Shown here: one piece after another, positions 58,881 through 64,000 of the stretch
Numbering within the stretch: position 1 is the stretch's first letter
Layout: each line of letters begins with the position of its first letter
Source of the DNA: Diaporthe sp. PMI_573
Taxonomy: Eukaryota; Ascomycota; Sordariomycetes; Diaporthales; Diaporthaceae
DNA length: 64,000 bases
Direction of reading: 5' to 3'
Assembly: GCA_021399435.1 (NCBI GenBank)
Contig: JAJTUP010000059.1
Coordinates: 1-64,000 of the forward strand
Program-made: the position numbers and the translations under genes
The notes under the pieces: model-generated
What the model was told of the DNA's origin: nothing
Databases searched by the model: none
What the model saw: the letters and a program-made list of their open reading frames with translations, nothing else

Positions 58881-59641
58881 CTAGTGAGCGTTGTTCTTGT
58901 GGTGACCTGGAGTGTTGCGTGTCAGTGACATCGAAATCACCGTCTCATGTTTCCGGGGGGGGGGGACTTACGCAGGTGGAAGTAGTAGTTCTGGGCGTAT
59001 CCAATGGCGACGAGGAAGACCAGAGCGTGGACGATAGCTGCGTGCCCGGGCATTGTCAGCGTCAGGTTCTCCAGATTGTTCATCCGGACACTTTTCCCCG
59101 TTAGACTTACGCTTGGCCGATGGGTTCTTGCCAAAGTGCTTGGCCTGGTAACGGCCGAGGAGCCCAGTGGCCTTAACCTCAGGGGCGGGCCCCCGGGGCA
59201 GCTTCTCGTAGAAGTTGACAACGCGCTTCATGGCGATGGCGTTAGGGTTGGCTCCGATCGCCTGCGTGGATACTCCTGATCAGCCTCGAATTCCCAGTCT
59301 CGATACATTGTATGCGGGCCCGACACAGCCTCTCCTCCAGTCCCCCATCCGAGCCCATGCATCCGTGTAGAAGCAACGCATCATCAACGCATCACAGGCT
59401 GTCGGGCATCCTCGGCGGCGTCGAGACCCCCGCCGGCCCAGCTGGCTCCCGCCCCTTTGCCTCCCTATCACTGCAGACATCGCGATAATCGCAGGGCAAT
59501 CGAGTCTTTCGAACGTACCTTGGGCGAAGCAACCTGTGTACCACAGCGTTAGCATGCTCCTCCGCGGCAGGAAATCGCGGCGACTCGGTTTACCTTGGGG
59601 GGGATGAGCGTCGAGAGCGCTCGGCGTGTAATGTAGCTCAT
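58881..59641 (-). CDS. atp17: Mitochondrial F1Fo-ATP synthase subunit f
   Basis: Five exons: 59641-59594, 59533-59519, 59261-59111, 59037-58972 and 58906-58881; 101 residues. The sequence begins MSYITRRALSTLIPPK (presequence), then VASPKAIGANPNAIA, KRVVNFYEKLPRGPAPE and GLLGRYQAKHFGKNPSAK, a single membrane segment (IVHALVFLVAIGYAQNYYF) and HLRHHKNNAH. It is an Fo subunit of the inner mitochondrial membrane, needed for complex V assembly/dimerisation. Exon 2 is a 15-nt mini-exon (VASPK); intron 2 is long for this window (257 bp). The last intron begins GTAAGT and then a run of C. Diverges from NDUFS4. Confidence 0.93.
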
Positions 59642-59976
59642 GGTGACTGTGGGTTTCGGAACGACCTTGACTTGAAGGAGGAGAGATTGTCGACGGGTCA
59701 ATCGGGCGCTGGCCTGGTCGCTTCAATTGACGTTGTTCTTGCAAGAGGCGAGTTGACGTTCAGCATCCAGCGGTTGAGGCCGGAGGGAGTGCTGCAGACC
59801 AAGGCCGCGCTGATTTTCGCCCAATCACAGCCCGCCAACCCTGCTTAGCTCATCCAACGTCACGACCTCGCTCCCGGGCGAAGCTCGACGACTCCCGCAG
59901 CAGCACACCAGTTTAGCATCTCCCCTCCGGTGACAGAATCGACTTGGCGACGTGGAATCAACCCAATCCGCCCCCA
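59642..59976. promoter_or_regulatory. Bidirectional promoter ATP17/NDUFS4
   Basis: 335 bp join the start codons of two nuclear-encoded oxidative phosphorylation subunits. A CCAAT-related CCAATCACAG lies at 59820-59829 and could bind the HAP complex, a known regulator of respiratory genes. Confidence 0.5.
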
Positions 59977-60713
59977 ATGGCTTCACTGCGCACACCACAG
60001 GCAGCTCGCCTGCTGCGAGCCATGTCCCAGACCCCGCGGGTCGCCGCCCGGCGCTTCGAGAGCACCCAGCAGTCCCCGTCCATCGTCAAGGCCAGAGCGC
60101 CCGTCTCCGAGCCCGCCCCTCCGGCGCCGCCCCAGGGAGTCAGCCCCAACCAGCCCGACTATGCCGCTCGCATCGACAATGCCACTTCGTGCGTGAACCT
60201 TGCCCAGGCTGTTGGCCCTCTGCCCACCCCAATTAAGGGCATAGCGTGAAGTAGAGACGGCCGTGCTAACGCCCCACACACAAAAAATACAGAACGTTCA
60301 CTCCTGTCCCCAAGCGAGTCCTCGACGGCTCCGAAGAGAGCGACATCCTCCCCGCCGCCATCACGTCCGGCGCCCCCATGGAGCTGCAGGCCCGCACCGT
60401 GCGCATCTACAAGCAGGCCAAGCCCGCCACGCAGTCCGGCGACTGGCATACCAAGAAGTGGAGGATGGACTGGGACGTGCTGCCCAAGGGCCACAGGTGG
60501 GAGAACCCCCTGATGGGCTGGCAGTCCTCGGGCGACTACATGCAGGGCACCCACCTCAACTTCAAGAGCAAGGAGGACGCTGTGCACTTTGCCGAGAAGC
60601 AGGGCTATGAGTACTTTGTTCAGGAGCCCAACGAGAGAAAGTTCACGCCCAAGGCCTACGCCAACAATTTCCTGTACTCGCCAGGCAAGCTGAAGCACAT
60701 CAGGACCAAGTAG
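59977..60713 (+). CDS. NADH:ubiquinone oxidoreductase subunit NDUFS4 (21-kDa type)
   Basis: Exons 59977-60188 and 60293-60713; 210 residues. The N-terminus ([29 protein letters not shown]) is a mitochondrial presequence. The mature part holds the ETC complex I subunit conserved region: [55 protein letters not shown] and [10 protein letters not shown], ending [18 protein letters not shown]. It is an accessory subunit of complex I in the inner membrane, nuo-21 in Neurospora. The ATG at 59977 was preferred since upstream in-frame codons lack a Met. The 104-bp intron splits a Ser codon. Confidence 0.94.
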
Positions 60714-61327
60714 GGTGGTTTTGGAATTTGGTAGGAGTCAGGGCTGGGCGGGGGAATTGTACATATTTGATAAATGACCATGCCCGAGCAATAAGTTTTC
60801 CAATGAGCAGCTAGTGACGGATCCCGGAGGTCATGCAGCAGAGAATCATCATCAGCAAGGGTCATTTGCGCTGCCTGTTTGCTCCAGGCATGAAACAAAC
60901 CTGCGGCCACAGGAGTTTGCAACCATGAGTTCAGCAGTCTGCCTTGGCCTCGCGTATGGGCATTAAGGCTGCACACAGATGGTGATAGAGACCAATAAGA
61001 CAGGGAATGTTGCTTCACAAAGACGTAACCAATTTGCAGGGCTAGGCAATTCTCCGAAAACAAGCAGATCCAAATAATAGGCCTGCTACTTGAGTTCAGG
61101 CTATCATAATCGTACAGTTATACCGCTGGTCGGAGCCCACTCCGCCAGACCTAGTGTTCCACAACGCCAACGCCGAGGGCTTTGCCCTACTCGCTTCCTA
61201 ACCTACCGAGACCCTGAAAATCAAAGCAAAAGTAACTCCGGACCTGTGTTCCTGCTGGTCCCCATGTCAAATAAACGGCAAGTGTTCGCCCGGCCTTAAG
61301 TATCATGGTCGGCTATACGGGACCACC
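60714..61327. other. Intergenic between convergent NDUFS4 and GID8
   Basis: 614 bp; nothing distinct seen. Confidence 0.5.
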
Positions 61328-62651
61328 CTAGTTCGTAACCATAGGCTCAGAAGACCCATCCTCATGGGAACTGTCGTCGCCGTCCAGCCCGAGCTCAATC
61401 TTCTCGGGGAGGCTGATCCCAGAGCTGCGACCCTTGTCCTCACCCCAGGCACGGATCTTCAACAGATGCCGAAGGGCTGCCTCGGTTCGTTGCGTCTGGC
61501 GGTGCATGATGGCCTTGTTGACCATATCGGAGACCTCCCTACGCAGATTAGGATGCATGATGGCCGCCTGTTCGGGCTTCAGGCTATCCCGGGGATACAG
61601 CAAAATGGCCATGGTGTTCTCAAGCGGCTTCAAAAAAGCAGGTTGTCGCGATGCCCGTGGACCGAGCTGGTCGCGCGCAAACTGGATAGCAGTCATCACA
61701 TTCTTGTCACCATCGCTGCTGTTGCGGATCAGCTCCACAAGCTGGAGCCGGAGCAACGCAAAGTGCAGGTGCGCATCTTGGTCCAGAATCTGAGGCCGGT
61801 CAGTGACGGTCCTGCAAGAGTTGACGGTCGAACTAAGATACGGGAAGGAAAGAGTGCTCATTAAAAAAGTGGTTGTTTATCATCAACGACCCGGAGGTCA
61901 TATGCGTGGTGCATGTAAAACTCGTGTTCTAATCATAGTGCTGGGCTCAAGACGGAAGACAGTGGGAATAGTTGACATACCTCTGGGTCTAGACCATTGA
62001 GAGACTCGATGGCGTCCTGGATATGTCCCTGGTGGATGAGATTCCTGATTTCCTGGCGGGCTCTGATGGCAGGGTCCTCTTGCATGGGCTGCAGGTTTGC
62101 CTCCTTCGAAAAGTTGGCAGCTGCCTGAGGGTAACCCTCCACAGTGAGATAGTCTAGTATCAATGCATTGATATCACTGTCGGCCTCAGTCAGCGGCATA
62201 CTCACTCTTGTGCGAGGGTGTGGGTTCGAGGAGATGGGGATGGGTGGGTAGTCAGAAATTGTTTTTGATATATCTTCTTCCGCATTCTTGTCTAGGAGAG
62301 ATTCCCATTGATATACGTATAACATCATTCGACCCAGGGTGAGGTGTTTGCGCCATGAAACAGAAAGGCGTTGAAGGACAAACAAGGACTGACTAACCTT
62401 TTTGGCATGGACATGTCCACCACGCGTTGCTCGAAGGCGTGCCGAAACGGCGTGGCAGTAGACGCTGTGGACGTCTGCAGGGCAATCAGGTCAATAATGC
62501 CATTCTGGTCATTCCATGGTTGCGCAAACGGTCAACTCCGTACCATGTTGCCAAATCTGTTTCGAAACTCGGCAGCAACCCTCTCCCAGAAGGCCAGGTC
62601 ATCCGAACCGGGAGGTTGAATCTGAATGGTGGGAGGCCCACTAGAAGACAT
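61328..62651 (-). CDS. gid8: GID/CTLH E3 ligase complex subunit 8
   Basis: Four exons: 62651-62544, 62474-62398, 62176-61981 and 61789-61328; 280 residues. A LisH motif begins SDINALILDYLTVEGYPQAA (about 62), followed by the CTLH domain (AIRARQEIRNLIHQGHIQDAIESLN) and the CRA region (HLHFALLRLQLVELIR; LVNKAI-like helices). Gid8 scaffolds the GID ubiquitin ligase, which in yeast degrades gluconeogenic enzymes on glucose addition. The C-terminal 40 residues are acidic and Ser-rich. Introns 2 and 3 are long (221 and 191 bp) and unrelated to the introner copies. Confidence 0.92.
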
Positions 62652-63498
62652 TCATAGCTTGGAATGAGGCGACACCACAGAGGCTCATATGGGTTGATGA
62701 GATCCGATGTGTCGGCACTGATTGCAGCCTGTTGCTGTCTGTGTTTGGGGGGGTGTACGGATGTGGGCGCTGGTTGGTGAGTAGGTGATCGCATGGGATC
62801 GGGATGCGAGTGAGAAGGGAAGGATGAAGAAATGACGGAAGCTCGCGAGGTTGGAGGTTTTGGCGCAGAGCCTTGTTAGTGCAGAAAACTCCGGGACGGC
62901 CCACTCGTCGACGGTTTCTGCCCCGTCTTTCCGCCCTGGGAAGAGAGCTGCCCGTGCACCTGGGTACCTCCGGGCCCAGGGGCGGCTGGGCTGCTGCTGG
63001 GTGCGGCTCTAGCAACCTGGGCACTGCGTCGCGCTTGCGCCACTGGATGGATGAACCTGCAGGCCCCTCAGCCCCTGTACTGCAGCACGGGTCTCGACCC
63101 CGTCGAGTCTGCCGGCCGACCCTCTACTCGGGCACGCGCGCCGTTGACAGTGCAACCTCAGGAGCGATAAGTAGGTAGCAAATCGTGTCACCCAGAGCCC
63201 TTGCCGAGAGCCTCACTCTCCTCATTCTATATACTTACTTGCAGTCTTCCTGGATTTTAATCCAATATCTGGCCATACAGACATAGTTGGAGCGCAATCG
63301 CCCACTGATATTGTTCTAAGTGAAGACGGCATCCTTGCAACTTGATACTGAAAAAAATGTGGGCGATTACCTCTGGTGGTGACAGACTCCGGGTACCATG
63401 CTAACTTTTCGCAGCCCTCTCCAGGGCACATTCCGCCCTGTGTGCCATCTGGCGGCTTCTTGGCTGAGCTTGCTTTCAGGAAGCCTCAAGTCCCCACT
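62652..63498. promoter_or_regulatory. Divergent intergenic between GID8 and the uridine kinase
   Basis: 847 bp. No gene seen. Contains C/G-rich stretches and no clear TATA box. Confidence 0.45.
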
Positions 63499-64000
63499 AT
63501 GGACTCCGCGACCGCAGCGAATGCCATCGCCAAGAGGGCTCATTACTCCCCTCCGTGGGCTGATGTATCTCTTGTCGGCATAGCTGGTAGCTCAGGCTCG
63601 GGGAAGTCGACCTTGTCGAGGGCCATCGTCAACAAGCTGAATCTGCCATGGGTTGTGATTTTGTCCATGGTGCGTGAGACCAAGGCTGGCAGGAGTGGAA
63701 GTGCCGTCGCTGATGTGCAGTGTAGGACTCTTTCTACAAGAGTTTGGACGCGGAGGCATCCAGGAAAGCCTTCCTCAACGAGTATGACTTCGACTCTCCA
63801 GATGTCAGTGTTCTGCGGTGCCGCACAGAAGTCTCTGGCCGTGGGCTTACTTTGGTTTCCAGGCCATTGATTTTGACAAATTAGTGGAATGTCTTCGTGA
63901 CCTCAAAGCTGGGTGGGCCTCATCACTCGCCACAGGCGTCCTTCGCGTTGGCGACCAAGACTCATGCGTGTGACAGGAAACGAACCGAGATCCCTATTTA
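63499..64000 (+). CDS. urk1: Uridine/cytidine kinase, 5' part (runs off the window)
   Basis: Exons 63499-63669, 63726-63803, 63863-63912 and 63977 to the right edge. The translation starts MDSATAANAIAKRA, has the P-loop GSSGSGKST (residues 30-38), then KLNLPWVVILSMDSFYKSL, where the Asp and Tyr bind the nucleoside, and NEYDFDSPDAIDFDKLVECLRDLKAGKRTEIPIY, a firm match to the uridine kinase family. It phosphorylates uridine or cytidine for pyrimidine salvage. All three introns are 56-64 bp and their phases close. The C-terminal half (and any uracil phosphoribosyltransferase domain) is outside the window. Confidence 0.93.

Noticed and set aside
62177..62397. Long GID8 introns (221 and 191 bp) as further introner copies.
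   Set aside because: They share neither the hairpin core nor the ends of the 187-bp elements.
1..64000. CRISPR arrays, rRNA, tRNA, polyketide or peptide synthase clusters.
   Set aside because: None seen; the scattered short repeats lack array structure and the FSH hydrolase stands without cluster enzymes.

Overview
The window is nuclear DNA of a filamentous ascomycete (Pezizomycotina, most likely a Sordariomycete). The genes carry short spliceosomal introns (mostly 48-104 bp, GT..AG, with CTAAC/CTGAC-type branch sites). The proteins are fungal orthologues (Esa1, Mcm6, Rad18, Pol32, Gid8, nuo-21-type NDUFS4, Atp17). The retroelements show G-to-A and C-to-T decay of the kind made by repeat-induced point mutation (RIP). 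Gene models below were built by hand: splice sites were chosen so that exon phases sum to an open frame and the protein matches what I know of the family.

Layout. 1-5,340: AT-rich remnant of a Ty3/Gypsy retrotransposon with a chromodomain, + strand, full of stops; a 162-bp solo LTR with a 5-bp target duplication interrupts its reverse transcriptase. 5,340-11,240: more decayed repeat DNA, including a Copia-type Gag remnant on the - strand and GC-rich tandem repeats. From about 11.2 kb the sequence becomes ordinary gene-bearing DNA: a broken aminoglycoside-phosphotransferase-like gene (11.2-12.4), a GH79 glycosidase (14.3-16.2), a Zn2Cys6 regulator (-) and an FSH serine hydrolase (+) diverging at 19.3-20.2, an unknown His/Ser/Arg-rich protein (23.4-24.5, -), a catalase-related peroxidase (26.9-28.0), CHMP7 (28.4-29.9), RAD18 (-) and POL32 (+) diverging at 32.4-32.8, a GH125 mannosidase (35.0-36.9), a frameshifted conserved gene (37.5-38.7), a class I aminotransferase (39.3-41.1), ESA1 (-) and REX4 (+) diverging at 43.2-43.6, a cyclopropane-fatty-acid-synthase-like methyltransferase (44.8-46.4, -), RNH203 (48.3-48.9), MCM6 (49.4-52.4), a 1,237-residue RGG-rich unknown protein (53.8-57.6, -), ATP17 (-) and NDUFS4 (+) diverging at 59.6-60.0, GID8 (61.3-62.7, -) and the 5' part of a uridine kinase gene running off the right edge.

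Main result. Two unrelated genes, the unknown protein at 23.4 kb and the aminotransferase at 39.3 kb, carry introns of identical length (187 bp) that match at about 163 of 187 positions without a gap. The match starts and stops exactly at the splice sites. This is the signature of introner-like elements, that is, introns that multiply. The core holds a 15-bp hairpin.

Second result. The replication and repair genes (POL32/RAD18, RNH203, MCM6) each have an MCB-type ACGCGT box about 100-160 bp upstream of the start codon, suggesting shared G1/S control. The ATP17/NDUFS4 pair likewise joins two oxidative-phosphorylation genes on one short promoter.
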